Part shown: piece after piece, positions 34,365-46,909 of the stretch
Position numbering within the stretch: position 1 is the stretch's first letter
Layout of the letters: every line of letters starts with the position of its first letter
Assembly: GCA_022393335.1 (NCBI GenBank)
Contig: JAJEKB010021185.1
Coordinates: 1,298,564-1,362,563 of the forward strand
Direction: 5' to 3'
Length of the DNA stretch: 64,000 bases
From: Macrotrachela quadricornifera
Lineage: Eukaryota > Rotifera > Eurotatoria > Philodinida > Philodinidae
Program-made: the position numbers and the translations under genes
Notes under the pieces: generated by a model
Told to the model about the DNA's origin: nothing
What the model saw: the letters and a program-made list of their open reading frames with translations, nothing else
Database searches by the model: none

Positions 34365-35372
34365 ATGGCCTCCAATAGTGACATAATAAGAAAAGCTGTC
34401 TGGTATTGGCAATCAAATACAAATCCTTTTTCTAAAACAGAAGAAAAACAATGGACAAAATACAGTGAGAAGGAGAATGAATATATTGAAGAATCTTATA
34501 TGAACAAAGTTGATAAAGTGTCAATCAATCAAAATTACTATATTGATTTAAAACATATGCTGCAAGTCAGTAAGCATGATAAGAATAAACAAAGACCAAT
34601 TAAAAGAGACATTGTTGAACTTCGACAGCAGCAGCAGCAATCAAGTAGAGAACAACAAGTTATTCCTCCTTTCAAATCAGGTCTTGGTGCACCAGGTGAA
34701 AAACTTAAATTTGTTGACGAATGGATCAAACAAAATAATATTGATTCACATTATTTTAACGAACAAAACGCGGAAGAAATTGTTCTGAAAGCAGCTAAAG
34801 GTATTGAAGTAGAAGGAAAACAATTGGGAAAAGAGAAAGAAGGCATTCAATTATCAAAAATATTACGAGATGCGAAAGATGGCAGCTTACATGAATTGAG
34901 TCGAACATGTATTTACATTTATTGTTTGGAATCATTTCTATATAAGGTAGTAAATCAATGTTTGAGAGAAGACGATATCAGCAGAATTAGTACACTAGGT
35001 CCGTTTTGTTTTCTGTTGGTCAATGCTCTATGGTTATTGCGTCGTGATGGGAACGTTACCTTATATCGAGGAGCGACGCTGAATGAGGAATTGCTGAATG
35101 ATTATAAAGCTAACGTAGGCAAAGCACAGAGTTGGAAAGCCTTCACTTCAACGTCAGCAAACCGAAGTATGGCTGAAAAATTTGGAAACGTCCTATTTAT
35201 TATATCAGTTGTACAAATGCCGTTTAAATCTGCAAGCTGGACGCCTGTATCAGAATATTCGGACTATCCAAACGAAGAGGAGGTAATTTTACCAGCTGCA
35301 GTTACTTATATATTAAATGACATCAAATATGATAATAAAAGAGAAAAACAGTTGATTTATGTCACTATATAA
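34365..35372 (+). CDS. WWE-domain NAD:arginine ADP-ribosyltransferase (paralogue)
   Basis: Intronless, 335 residues. WWE domain at residues ~10-85 (VWYWQSNTNPFSKTEEKQW to RPIKR), a Gln-rich linker (~88-105), then an ART domain with Arg in LYRGA, Ser-Thr in AFTSTSANRS and Glu-x-Glu in NEEEVILPAA, so the catalytic set looks complete. It shares layout and many positions with the minus-strand neighbour (ESFLYKV, LGPFCFLL, YITI-like end), indicating an old inverted duplication. No signal peptide. The substrate is unknown. Confidence 0.9.
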   Translation: MASNSDIIRKAVWYWQSNTNPFSKTEEKQWTKYSEKENEYIEESYMNKVDKVSINQNYYIDLKHMLQVSKHDKNKQRPIKRDIVELRQQQQQSSREQQVIPPFKSGLGAPGEKLKFVDEWIKQNNIDSHYFNEQNAEEIVLKAAKGIEVEGKQLGKEKEGIQLSKILRDAKDGSLHELSRTCIYIYCLESFLYKVVNQCLREDDISRISTLGPFCFLLVNALWLLRRDGNVTLYRGATLNEELLNDYKANVGKAQSWKAFTSTSANRSMAEKFGNVLFIISVVQMPFKSASWTPVSEYSDYPNEEEVILPAAVTYILNDIKYDNKREKQLIYVTI

Positions 35373-36655
35373 GTGTGTGGATTTTTCTTACTTAACTATT
35401 GTTGTAGTTTTTCTTTTTGTTTCAGTACTGTAAATGAAATGTCTTTTTTCTTCAAACTACAAATATATGTTTGAGTTTTGCACGAATCTTAATAAAAAAA
35501 AGAAAGATTGTGAGACAAATTATCACGACGCTTTTTATCCATGATTAAGGAACTTATCAAGAGGCTTATCTATCTGAAGTAAAAGTGTGATAGACAAATG
35601 TCTTTTTCTTATAACCAGAGAAGAATTGGTCACACTTTTTATCTAAAGAGTACTATTGCTTTTTTGTCTGGAGAAAATTTTCAAAAAGCTCCGGATTATT
35701 TAGTGACCAGTTATGATACTTTGATGAATAATATAATGCTTCTAGTAATATATTTTCTCAAGTTGATGAGATATAGAATTGGTTGATGCACTTTGTTCTA
35801 TGACATCATTTGGTTTTGCCAATATTGTATCAACATTGTCTATCATATGATCGAGAAACGTTGACGATAAGGGCATGATTAGATGTGTATAGGCATGTAC
35901 CAAATTTCAAGATTGATCATCAAACATTCATATTTTCCTCTTATAAGAATGTCTGAACCTACACAAGCCTTTCATTGTTATCGGGTTAAGGTTAAAGCAC
36001 AGATGCGAAACTTTACAAAGAAAGAAACAACTGTACAATATGTACGTTTGCTTTTCCCCTGTAAAGTTTCAAATCTATACTTTAACCATCATCCAATAAC
36101 AGACGTAGAGACACTCGACATTACATATATATATATAGATGATTGGTGACAAATAGTTTTCAATGCTAGCGATCGAAATTAAATGTTGCCTAGAAACTTT
36201 TCCATGCTAAAATTGCTACCCAATTGTTCTTTCGTTGCGTTATCATTTTGAAGTCACGACAAGTATAACAACATATATATATATATATATATGAGAGTTA
36301 TTTCAACTGACGTTTTGCTTTTGATTCTATCAACAAAACATATGAGATATAGGTTAAAAAGACGAAAACATTTCATTTGATACATTCGACTTTTCTCTAA
36401 ACGAAACAACATCGATTAGCAATGAGAGGTTTTATTTATCAGGATGAATTCACGCAACATCATTATAGTTAGTAATGCAAACAAAGGAATGGCATATTAA
36501 AATGTCTATATGATACTCTTGTGAAGCAGTACGACAGTTGAATTCAACGTTCTATTCGTATATAAATACTTCACCATACATTTTCATGATTAATTCTATT
36601 AAAAATTGTCAAGTACGAAGAAAATATCAAAGCATCGAAGAAAACAAAAAAAAGT
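35373..36655. other. Spacer with an (AT)n microsatellite
   Basis: No gene supported. A short (AT)n run lies at about 36272-36291 and another at 36126-36137. Confidence 0.5.
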
Positions 36656-37465
36656 TTATTCTTCTTTCTTTGAAATCGATGAAACCTTTTTAGAAGATGA
36701 TAGAAGATATTGTTCTATAAAAAATTTGAAGAAAAATAAACAGTAAACAGGTGCAAGAGTATACGGAAGAATAAATTCTAAAAAATTTTCCCTAGGAAAT
36801 TGTTCATAATGAGGACATAGATCTGGAGTAATATGCCAAATGTAAGTAGCTATTATAAGTTGTAGGATTTGTAATGTTGTTATAAAAGGTCGTAGAAATT
36901 TCGGTAAACGAAAAGCAAAATGATAATACATAAGTGTATGAATAAAACCATTAAATAGCATACCACTTTTTTCTGTACCTGGAAAATTATTTACGATTAA
37001 AAATAATAAAAATGTTGTAGCATGATGATAAATATGAAGAAATCCAATTTTTTCTAATGATTGTCCTTTTCCAATAAGAATAGTTGTATCAAACCATTCC
37101 CAAATTTTTGAAATAGTAAAAGCAATTGACATAATACGAAGCCAAGAAGGTATTGGAATACAAATATAATACGTCCAATTAACTATTTCTTTTGATACAA
37201 TTACATGATAAGATGCAAAAATAAATGAAATAAAAGAAAATAAACATAATAGAGTATAGTGAAATTTTGCAAAAATATTTTTATATTTCGAAGACAATTG
37301 TACTGTAAATACTGGAAAAATAATAGAAATTAAAACTAGATATAATAAACATGATCCAAAAGATATAACATAAGTCCACGGTGAAAATATGTTTAGAGTT
37401 GTATTAGTGTATGGAATTTCCATTTGAAAATGTTTAAAACGAAATAAATATAATGATGTAGACAT
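36656..37465 (-). CDS. Very-long-chain fatty-acid elongase (ELOVL/ELO family)
   Basis: Intronless, 269 residues, the usual ELO length. About seven hydrophobic segments fit an ER multi-pass protein. The histidine box HIYHHATT (residues ~145-152) is the catalytic HxxHH motif. Other family marks are the SKIWEWFDT-like stretch before it and NGFIHTLMYYHFAFR after it. It performs the condensation step of malonyl-CoA-dependent fatty-acid elongation. The C terminus ends in KKEE, a dilysine ER-retrieval signal. Chain-length preference cannot be told. The start at 37465 lies in a run with a second Met (MEIPY) 14 residues on. Confidence 0.93.
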   Translation of the reverse strand: MSTSLYLFRFKHFQMEIPYTNTTLNIFSPWTYVISFGSCLLYLVLISIIFPVFTVQLSSKYKNIFAKFHYTLLCLFSFISFIFASYHVIVSKEIVNWTYYICIPIPSWLRIMSIAFTISKIWEWFDTTILIGKGQSLEKIGFLHIYHHATTFLLFLIVNNFPGTEKSGMLFNGFIHTLMYYHFAFRLPKFLRPFITTLQILQLIIATYIWHITPDLCPHYEQFPRENFLEFILPYTLAPVYCLFFFKFFIEQYLLSSSKKVSSISKKEE

Positions 37466-38867
37466 CTACAAGTGAGAAATAGAGATAGCATTTTTACTTT
37501 CTGACTGAAAAGAAAAAAACGAATATAGAAAAAGAGCAAATTATAATGCGATGAATATCTTACTCTATAAAATACCATAAAAAGAAATATCTCGTAGGCG
37601 TAGAATGTATCTAGTTTAGTTTATATCAACATGATTCATTTTTATTGAAAATAAAGAATGAGATAAAAACTCTTCTCCAACTCTAAGTCAAGAAAAAACC
37701 CTCTATAATTACATATACTCATATATTAAACCTCCTTTTCTTTTCATCTTGAAGAATCCATAGAATTCATTCGATACTAACACATATGGATGGCCTTGAA
37801 GGTTTAGGAAAGATGGTAAATGTTTTAATTGATTTGTTGACATAGCAAAATAGTAGATATGATTGGTTATAATTTGAAACGAATCATAAACTGCAACATC
37901 AATAATTCAGAAGATTAATGTATTATTTAAATATGTTTATAAACAATTTTTGTTATTTTCCTCTTAATCTTAACTTGTTGAATACAAGAAATAAATGCTT
38001 TTGTAAATATGTCTAAATAGATGTCTCTGGATTACGATACATATGCAATGGAAAAATGAACACGCCGTATTATTCAGTTAATGATGAATAATTCATTTTA
38101 ATGAATCTTCAGATGTATTGATCAATCTTTTGAAAAAAAACTACCCGACTTGTCTCACTTGAGAATCATCACAAATGAAATAAATCATTAATAATTATTT
38201 ATCAAAATTTTGTTATCTTAAATAGTCTAATTTTTCTAGAGAAAATGCCAAAACATCGAACACACCCTTAGAGTGATGAATTTTAGGTGTCAAAATAGAC
38301 TTCTTATACTTGTTGTAGCTCGCATTTTTCATATATAAAACCAAAGGACTTAATATTTTGGATTTGACTAGATCTTTCATTTGAGATAACAAAATCGAAA
38401 AATAATTTTCTCTGCCTGTCTATAGATAAGGTAGGGTGGTTTTCTATTAGACTCTATCTTAAAAATGTTTATTTACAAAAGAGATACGATCTAAAGTAAT
38501 TGACAATGCAGCAGTTCTATACTAATCAAATATTTTCATTTTATATCATTTCCAACGTAGGAAAAAATTCATGATTGTTTGAGTCATCCAAACATAGAAT
38601 GTTTTGGTAGAATAAACGAGAATATTATCTTTATATTATATTTTGTATTATTTTTAAAAGATAGTTAATCTTATTTCCAGCCAGTCTTTTTTTTTTGCCA
38701 ATTTTTATTAATTCCATAACAGCCAAATTCTTCTAGCAATTTGAAACTATCAAAAAAAAGACATCTTGAGTATATTTTGGTAATTGTTTTATTTCTGCAT
38801 GAAATTCTTCGTGTTTTTATAAAGTAAACAAACACCCAAATTTCTTCAACAATCCATACAGCGAGTC
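37466..38867. other. Spacer, no gene seen
   Basis: AT-rich upstream flank of the elongase. No repeat or RNA that I can support. Confidence 0.4.
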
Positions 38868-39065
38868 AACTTAGGCATGTAGGCAAATGATTCGATCTTT
38901 TTCATGCTAGCTTAAGAATAATAGCCGGAACCCACTTTTTGAATTTTTTCTATTATATCGAGTGACTCATAATACCGAACAATTCAAAAAGTGGGTTCCT
39001 GCTATTTTTCTTAAGCAAGCATAACAATATCTAATCTCTTGCCTACATATCTAAGTTGATTTTCA
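38868..39065. repeat. Small foldback repeat
   Basis: Arms of ~70-80 bp are inverted: CAACTTAGGCATGTAGGCAA against TTGCCTACATATCTAAGTTG, and GGAACCCACTTTTTGAATT against AATTCAAAAAGTGGGTTCC. The loop is ~35 bp. Confidence 0.8.
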
Positions 39066-41034
39066 ATTGTTTTGGGTGTTCATGGATCTTTGTGTATTTT
39101 ACAAGTACCCCAGCATGATGTACTGTTTAGAACTAGACGGAAACACCAACATACGCGAAAATACACATACAGTGTATCTCTTGATGAAGCTGGGAGCAAA
39201 CAGCTTTGGACATCGGTGGCTATAACGCGTCATTACTCGAGATATGTTCAGTTTTCATAAAAAGATATTACAAAAATGTCTATTATTAGCAAAAGCAAGT
39301 TAAGACCCCTTGCCCTCCCCTGAGAAATGATTTTCTACTTAGAATGATTCTTTTGAGGTGAAATTTGTAGGGATGAGTGGTCCTAATCAGATACGCTTCT
39401 GATAAAAATTTCAGCTTGGTTGATCGTACTAAACCAAGTTTCTAGTTGAATCATAAATCATTTCTGGCCTTCCGAAAATTAAAGCCAATGTCAGTACGCA
39501 ACTTTTCATCAGACAAAATTTTTAAATTGTGTACTATTCATTTTTTTATAGATGGTTTTGTGGACACGTCTTAAAATAAGCATATAAAACAGTGATCTAA
39601 TGACGGTAAATTCTACTTTTCTCAGTCCAGGATTCGATTTTAAAAAAAGTGGTTGATGAAAAGTTTCCTCTCGTTGAGAGCTTTAAAACAAAAAAAAATA
39701 TTGGTTATAGCTCGAGAGATGGAGCAGTAATTCCAATTTTTCTGTTTGAAAACTATATTTTGAGAAGAACGTGAAGGAAGTTTTAGAAATGGCTTTTTGC
39801 AGACAAATCACCAAAAAATCATGTTTACATGGCAGATTTTCAATATATATATCAACAGATATTTTTAAAGCGCGTATTAGATGAATAAGCTAACGCCATC
39901 GACCATACTTAGTATAAAATTGTTGTATGCAATTCTGTTGTAAGCAACAACAAACATTTTTTCGAAAATAAAGAGAAAATCTTGGCACATCTCTCTATGT
40001 TTATAACTCAATATTGATTTTTTTTTCGAAAAATTGTATTTTCCAACAGAAGAATCCTTAATAATAATAACAAATAATACTAGTAGTATTGTTATCTCCA
40101 ATTGCTACATACATAGTCAGAATTTGTGATGATGAGTTATCCTTATCTTCTCCAGTTGGTAGAACAATCTGTAAATTGGATGTTTTTTGTTAAAAAGATA
40201 CAGAATTCTAACAGAATATTTTCTATAAGATCTCAGCAACGACTCACTAGATTGTGAAATGCAAACTTCTAAAGGACATGATTGCTAAGGTGGTCTGTTA
40301 TGTCTGTGGAAGGACCAAAGAAAAGATTCAAATTTCTAATTTTATATTTCAACACTCTTTTTTAGATCATATTTCATAAAAAAAACTTTGCAAACACTAA
40401 ATTTAAATTAACATCTTCATTTAATGATTTTCGATTTTCTTTTCTTGACAAGATAAAAACACAATATAAATTTGTTAAAAATCAATCATTCAATTAAATC
40501 AAAATTAATTGAGTAGAATAAAAAGATAGTAGTCAAAAAAATATAAAATATCGTTTTGTTTTAATATAGAATTTATGATTATCATCTATAGTAATTAACA
40601 CAATTCAGAAATAAAACGTCTAATTTTACATCTATCGACAATTTTATTTTTATTAAAATTAATTATGTTTTGATTGGATACATTTATAATGGTTTAATCA
40701 ACAGAACATCTGATTTTCATAAATCTTCTATTGATAACAACTAATCGATATACAATATTGAATTCTGGATATATCTGATAACAATTCTTGAAAAAAGTTG
40801 AATTAAAATTCATCTGTTTTATACTTATTTTTTTCTTCATCATGATGAATATAGTTCTTGATAGGTTTATTAGACGATAAATAAATGATGATAAGAAAAT
40901 CTATTATTGGAGAGGACAAGCATTAGAAGTGCGTGCAAAAATCAAAAAGAAAATGCGATTATTATTGTGTTTTTTGTATAAACTCTACTAACTATAATTG
41001 ATATATATGTATATGTATTACACTAGATGATTTT
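39066..41034. other. Spacer, no gene seen
   Basis: No ORF of protein-like character. At 39068-39110 a GGGTGTT ... TTTTACAAGTACCCC stretch loosely resembles the outer end of the MULE TIR. The rest is featureless. Confidence 0.35.
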
Positions 41035-42150
41035 TCATAGAAGAGTGCAAGAAGATCCACCACAACATTTATATGGATATTGATTATCATAAACATGATT
41101 TTCATCTTCCCCATAGACGCAGAATGTATATGTTCGATCTATAGAAAAGACAATATTTAAGGATTATGAAGAATAATTCTATAAAATGATGTTGCCTGAT
41201 ATTTGATCGAGTGTATAATCAATTTCTTTCATATGAAGACGTTGAATAACACAACGTAATCGAATAGTATTTCCTGATTTGTCACAATGTTCCGTTCGAT
41301 ACTTTTCACGAATATTGGTTCGAAAATCCGCAGGCAAACCAACACATGAATCGAGTACATTATCAATTGATTGTGTTGATGGTGACCAAACATCGTCGAA
41401 CTCGAAACAAGTAACTTTACCTGATGATTTTTGAATTTCTGAAACCGGAAGAATACTACCACTACCACAATCTCGTGTAATCAATGAATGATGATTTTCC
41501 CATTTTATGTGCAATTGAGTAGATATGAGAATAAAGCGAAGACCTTTGCAATCAGGACATTGAATTCGACCACGAGTAACACATGTTGGACAATCAAATT
41601 TTCCATTTCCTGAGCATTTGGTACATGTATAGTGTCCTTGACCTCGACATTTCGAACAAGAATCATTTTGACAACATTCAATTGTACCTTTTTCATGACA
41701 TTGATCACATTTTTGACGACCAATACCTGTACATGTTGTACATTTTATTTCTCCAAGACATTCACATTTCGAACATCGTTCTCGACGTAGAGTCTCTTTG
41801 AGATCGCGAACGGTTTCTTGAGATTCTCCTTTGTCGAGTAGAGTTTTCGTCGGTCTATCAACATGATAATCTTGCCAAATGTTACCAAGCGGACGTTCAG
41901 TTAACGGTTCATCACCATAACATGGACCTTTTACTTGAGATGTCGAACGACTTTCACTGAGCGTCCATAAATCAGCAGTATAACCTGACATTTCTCGTTC
42001 ACGAACAATTTGAGCATTATTCAATGGACGAAAATTGTAACAACAGCTACATGATTTTTTATTCAAGTGTGTTCGAAGTTTGCCGAGTGTATTTGGATCG
42101 TTTGCAGGTGGTAATCCATCGTTAAATAATGCGGTCATTTTTTCAGTCAT
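41035..42150 (-). CDS. SSUH2-like protein with CxxCxG zinc-ribbon repeats
   Basis: Exon 1 is 42150-41196, exon 2 is 41138-41035, ending at TGA. Exon 1 gives a central DnaJ-like cysteine region (residues ~125-205) with a series of CxxC pairs (CSKCECLG, CTTCTGIG, CDQCHEKG, CSKCRGQG, CTKCSGNG, CPTCVTRG, CPDCKG). That series and the surrounding sequence match the SSUH2 (ssu-2) family. Exon 2 supplies the expected C terminus (RTYTFCVYGEDENHVYDNQY, then a CC pair). The join G|AT restores frame only if the 57-bp intron begins with GC (GCAACA) and ends TATAG, so this would be a GC-AG intron. If splicing fails, the protein ends seven residues later. SSUH2 is linked to tooth development in vertebrates; its biochemical role is unclear. 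Confidence 0.85.
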
Positions 42151-43830
42151 TAAATATACCTTTCTACAAGAATCTGAAATAAAATATTCGCTTGACTTGG
42201 AATTTTTAAAGAAATTGTGACTCGGATTTTTGGATTATTTTACACACTTTCAATTCAAACAGAGAGAATCTAATGTTATCTTCTCAAATATTTGTTGTTA
42301 TTTTCAAGTTTCATTACTATGTCTGCGCAGGAAGAAAGACAAATAATTCAGTCAACAGGCTAGTGAGGATATTTTAACATTTTCAAAAATAACTATAAAT
42401 GTGATAGCCTTACTCATCTTTTCATTACAAGAGAAAAGTCGATTCAATTTCCATACAGACATAACTAATATTCGGTATATTTTTTAAGAAAACAACAAAG
42501 ATTTATTCATTCTGGAGTAAACTGTCTGAGTTATTCTCTTTAATATAGTTAAATATTAGTAACATTCACTAAATAATCGCATTCAATGCAAAATTGGGAA
42601 AGATGGTATCCTAACAAAATATAATGAGTATTAAATACTTCGATATGATACGTCTACAATTATGTTTACAAATAGCATCCATTCTAATAATATTCGAGAA
42701 AAATGAAACTATCTTTAATTCAAATAATTTTTCATCAATATTACCTGGAAGAATGAGGTGTCAATAATTGATGAAATCGATTTTCTTGAAAAATTTAATT
42801 TCTTCTATGTCAAACTCTCATGCAAGATGTTCATCACCTTTTTGTGCTATGTCCAGGTCAATTGAAATACTCAATGATTATCATACATATATACACTAAG
42901 TTGGACACTTTGTGATAATCAACTTTTTTATCTAACAATTTGATCATTGATCAGATTAATTTTCCTGTGATTTAGCAGGAGTTTTCAGTGATATTATTCT
43001 AGAATTTTGCCAAATTTTGAACTCTTTCTATTCTTTAGAACAATTGTGAACCTTAGACTAGATTGAATCAAACTCTATCGGATTGTAAAATGATAGTAAA
43101 ATTCATCTATATTTTCGAAGAAAATGGTGACTGTAAGTTTTAAGCTCGAATTTTATGACTTTTCTTCTGGTTATAATTCAGCTGAAGACGTTATTTGAGT
43201 TACATATTTCAGCTCTAAAGTGAGTGTGCTGACACATTTTGTATCGAAATATGCTATATATCAGTCAAAATGATACCAAACCATGTCTCTTGAATAATAT
43301 CCATGAAATTTTTCTTAATAATGAGAGGCTATGGCTCGATATTTCTATACTATTTTATAGTACTTGAGAAAACCTTTCAATCCATAGAAAAACTAACCTA
43401 ATTGGCTATCAAATTGACAATTAAAAAAAATTGATTATCACCAACAGTCAAATGTGTGGATATAGCACAAAGAAGTAGTATAGAGGTAATTATACTGAAA
43501 GATACTCTCTTAATAATCAATTAAAGTAAGGTAGTTATTAAACGAGAATTAGGAGAGAAATCTTTTTTTATATTCTATATCTACAGTGAGACTAAATAAA
43601 TTCGCTTGTGTTCTTTTGGCAACCTTCTTAATATGTAAAAAAAAGTTTAATATTATTTGGTTAGGGCAAACTAGATATATATATATAGTATAATGATAGT
43701 TACGGTTGAATAATGTCCAAAGAAGAATTCAAGTTAATGTAAAACTGGTTAAATGCAGCAACTGTAAACCTAAACTTAAAAAAAAAATAAAATAAAAATA
43801 CAAGAACCCAGACAGACATGATCTTAAAAA
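42151..43830. other. Spacer, no gene seen
   Basis: AT-rich, with poly-A/T runs and short (TA)n at 43674-43686. No supported feature. Confidence 0.4.
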
Positions 43831-43911
43831 AAAACACGTTCAAACAGCGTAAATACGACATTTTAACAGTAGGCCACCGTTAAAATGCCGTATTTACGCT
43901 GTTTGAACGTG
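43831..43911. repeat. Near-perfect hairpin (37-bp stem)
   Basis: CACGTTCAAACAGCGTAAAT, then ACGACATTTTAAC, is followed after ~8 bases by the reverse complement GTTAAAATGCCGTATTTACG, then CTGTTTGAACGTG. One mismatch at most. Outside it, AGACAGAC (43811) and GTCTGTCT (43966) may extend the symmetry. Confidence 0.8.
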
Positions 43912-46180
43912 TATTTATTTTCATTAAAATTTCTACGCGTGCCTCACGGTTTTTTTCTGAGTTTTGTCTGTCTAATCAACTTTCTCATCTTCAAGAAAGA
44001 ACGCACAAATAGTGATATAAAAGCCTTCGATCTAAATATTGGATTGTTAAACGAATGTCAATCCTGACGAAGAATCTATTCGACGGGTTGATCATCTGAA
44101 TATTTTTATTATTATGATTACGAAAATTGTTACAAAATAAATTAAAACTAGCTATAACAACTCTTCTCTATAAAAATGAAAGAAAATTTTGCTGGCTCAT
44201 ATAGTAAAGAGTAATATGTTGTCAAAAGAGATAAAAAATGACTTTAGCATGTAACAACTCATTTAAAATTGGTGTGATTGATGTCGAACGAAAGTCAATT
44301 AATAGGAGAAATAAAACCTTAAAAATTTCTTTGTTATGATAAACATTACCCGGTTTTTTTTATTTCGCTTAAGATAGAGCAATCTGAAATAAAAAAACAA
44401 CAGTATAATATTAGATTTCAACAGAAAAAGAGAAGGTTGAATTACCTAAATAATAATTTGGATTGAGTATATTACTTATACTAGATGTGATCCATCAAAA
44501 TAAAAATATTTAGTTTTTTTTTTATTTAATCTAATTGCTGATTAGTAGGTCATTAAATTAGTTCAATCTAGACGAGAACTTTATCTTAATGTATACAGGG
44601 GTTATTTTAGAAGTAAAAGTATTTATTAGCATAAAGTGTTCCATGGGCAACATGAATAATAAAAGGTATTAAATGAATGTTGAGAACTGTTTCATTTGTA
44701 CTTGTCGAGTAATCCATTCAATATCGGTTTAAGAAGAAACTTACGTTACAATAGGCTACAATTGTTGATATATATACTAACGATTCAAGAAAACTTGGAA
44801 TCTTCAACAAATATTCATAAACTGGTTATTATTAAATGCGAGATTTATATAAGATAATAGTAACAATCTTACCTTTCGGACTGTTCAACGTCTTCTTTCG
44901 ATTGTTTTTGTAAATGAGAGAGAAGCTAAAATCATTCATAGATGTTAGATTTATCACACCTATATTGTCTCTCAGATTTGCCCGACATAGATTGTCTATC
45001 AGATCTGACGAAACTATAGACTATGTGATGCATTCAGATGAAATTACAAACAAACCGCCAATTTCGCTAGTTCTAGTCTAACTACCAGATCTGATAAAAG
45101 AGACAGGCTTGATTTTTATTTCTAAAATCTGATTTTAGTGAGAATAGCGGGAAAAAAAACTAGCAAATTGAAATTAGTTCCTACAAAATCCTTCTTATCA
45201 TAATTTATATATCATTGGAAAAAGCACTCAAAACTGAATAGCATGATGTATTTGAAGTTTGGACACTACTGTTCTTTATGTCCAACTTTTGAAAAGTATG
45301 TTTTGTTACAATTATTTCCACAAAAAACAGATTTTTGAGATGAAGGTCAAGTCTGCAGATAAAATTTTTTTTTGAAGAATCTAATAGAGTATGAAATTCT
45401 CCATCAACCAACGTATTTTCTTTTTGTTTTAGCGCAAATCTCTTAGTTAGAAAACGTGAAATACTAAAGAGTAATTAGATCTATTTTTGCTTGAAAAAAA
45501 AAATCTATAGTATCATTTAAAGCTGTCTAATCGTTACCATCCGATGGCAAAACTTCTTCGGAGATAAACGTTTCTGAATATTGTACAAAAAGAACAAAAT
45601 GACATATTACTCACTTAATTCAATATTTCGTGCAAATTTTGTCTGAAATATGCTATCAGTTTCTTAATGTACTGGAAAGTATTTCGAATGCAATCCACTA
45701 GTTATAGCTCTGCATGATCATGAATATATTTTAATCACGAAAATATTCTTTAACTCATGAACAATATAATAGTTTTATAATATAACAATCAGCTCTGATA
45801 TCTATTAGTTTACGGATCTAACTAACTTGAAAGATACTTCCATTTGACCAAGTTTTTTGTACCGTTGAAGATACTATGTATTGCATGAGATAAAATATTT
45901 CACTTTATCATTTAGTCAGAAAAAACGGATTGGTTGACAAGGTCGACTTATATACATTGTACTTAACGATAATATGTAAAAAAAAACAAGAATTTTACTT
46001 GAAATTCGCTTTGTCAGTACCTTATTTATTGCAGAAAGTTTTATGAAAACCTTGGAGATAAGTGTTTTTCTTCATCGTTAATGTATGTAATTAACTACAC
46101 AAATTTATTATATAAATTAGAAAATAACCTATAGATATTGATTTATGTTCTAGTCTTGTCGATTCTTTTTACTTAGAAGT
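43912..46180. other. Spacer with an AGATCT-rich patch
   Basis: No gene supported. At 44960-45140 CAGATCTGA, TCAGATTT, CAGATGA, CAGATCTGATA and AAATCTGATTTT recur. Confidence 0.4.
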
Positions 46181-46239
46181 ATATCATATTGGAAAAAAAT
46201 GTGATAAATACTTACATATTTTTTTGCTTTCTTTTATTA

Positions 46240-46340
46240 CAAGCAAAATATTTCTTAGACGTATAACGACAAGAAAAATATTTCTATGACGCATAACGAC
46301 GAGAAAAATATTTCTTTGACGTATAACGACGAGAAAAATG
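46240..46340. repeat. Three-copy ~30-bp tandem repeat
   Basis: The unit GACGTATAACGACGAGAAAA plus ATATTTCTTT recurs three times with few changes, at ~30-bp steps. An open minus-strand frame through it encodes a repeating Arg-Asn-Ile-Phe-Leu-Val-Val-Ile pattern, which I take as a by-product of a unit length divisible by three. Confidence 0.8.
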
Positions 46341-46909
46341 AATGGAATAAACAAAAAACAGAAAGAAAAACTTACATGCAAAAGATATAGGAAGACTTTT
46401 TTCTCTATAATATTCACAAGAAGAAATAGAAGTAAATTCGGATGGCAGTGATAATTATGAGGACATTGTGGCTTTTCTTGTTAATGTTTGTAATATAAGA
46501 ATAAATATATATCTATATGTGTGGAATAATTTATTAGATAAAAAAAAAACACTTAGTTTTTATTGTTCTGTTCCTGTCAAACTAGTCTACTTATGGCAAG
46601 ATTTGAATATAATCTTTATATTTATTAGATAATATTATTTTAGATTGTTTTAGAAGCACATATATACAGAAATTTATATAAAAATTAGAAACAATATATT
46701 TTACAAGTAGCGTTCATTCTATGAATTTTCTGATCTCTTTCTGAAAGAAAATTTAGTATGATTATTATTAAAAATAATTTCAATGTTAATTATATTATAT
46801 TTCACAATCTTCTTGATCATATTAAAACTAGGAAACAAATATTTCTATCTATGATTCATATGTAAATGATAATCGTCATTCTTTTAATAGAACCCATGTG
46901 AAATTTTTT
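46341..46909. other. Spacer, no feature seen
   Basis: AT-rich and featureless. Confidence 0.4.

Noticed and set aside
35883..36149. 88-codon plus-strand ORF
   Set aside because: AT-rich, ends in an (AT)n stretch, no domain.
46184..46417. 77-codon minus-strand ORF
   Set aside because: It consists largely of the 30-bp tandem repeat; the repeating hydrophobic pattern is a consequence of the repeat.
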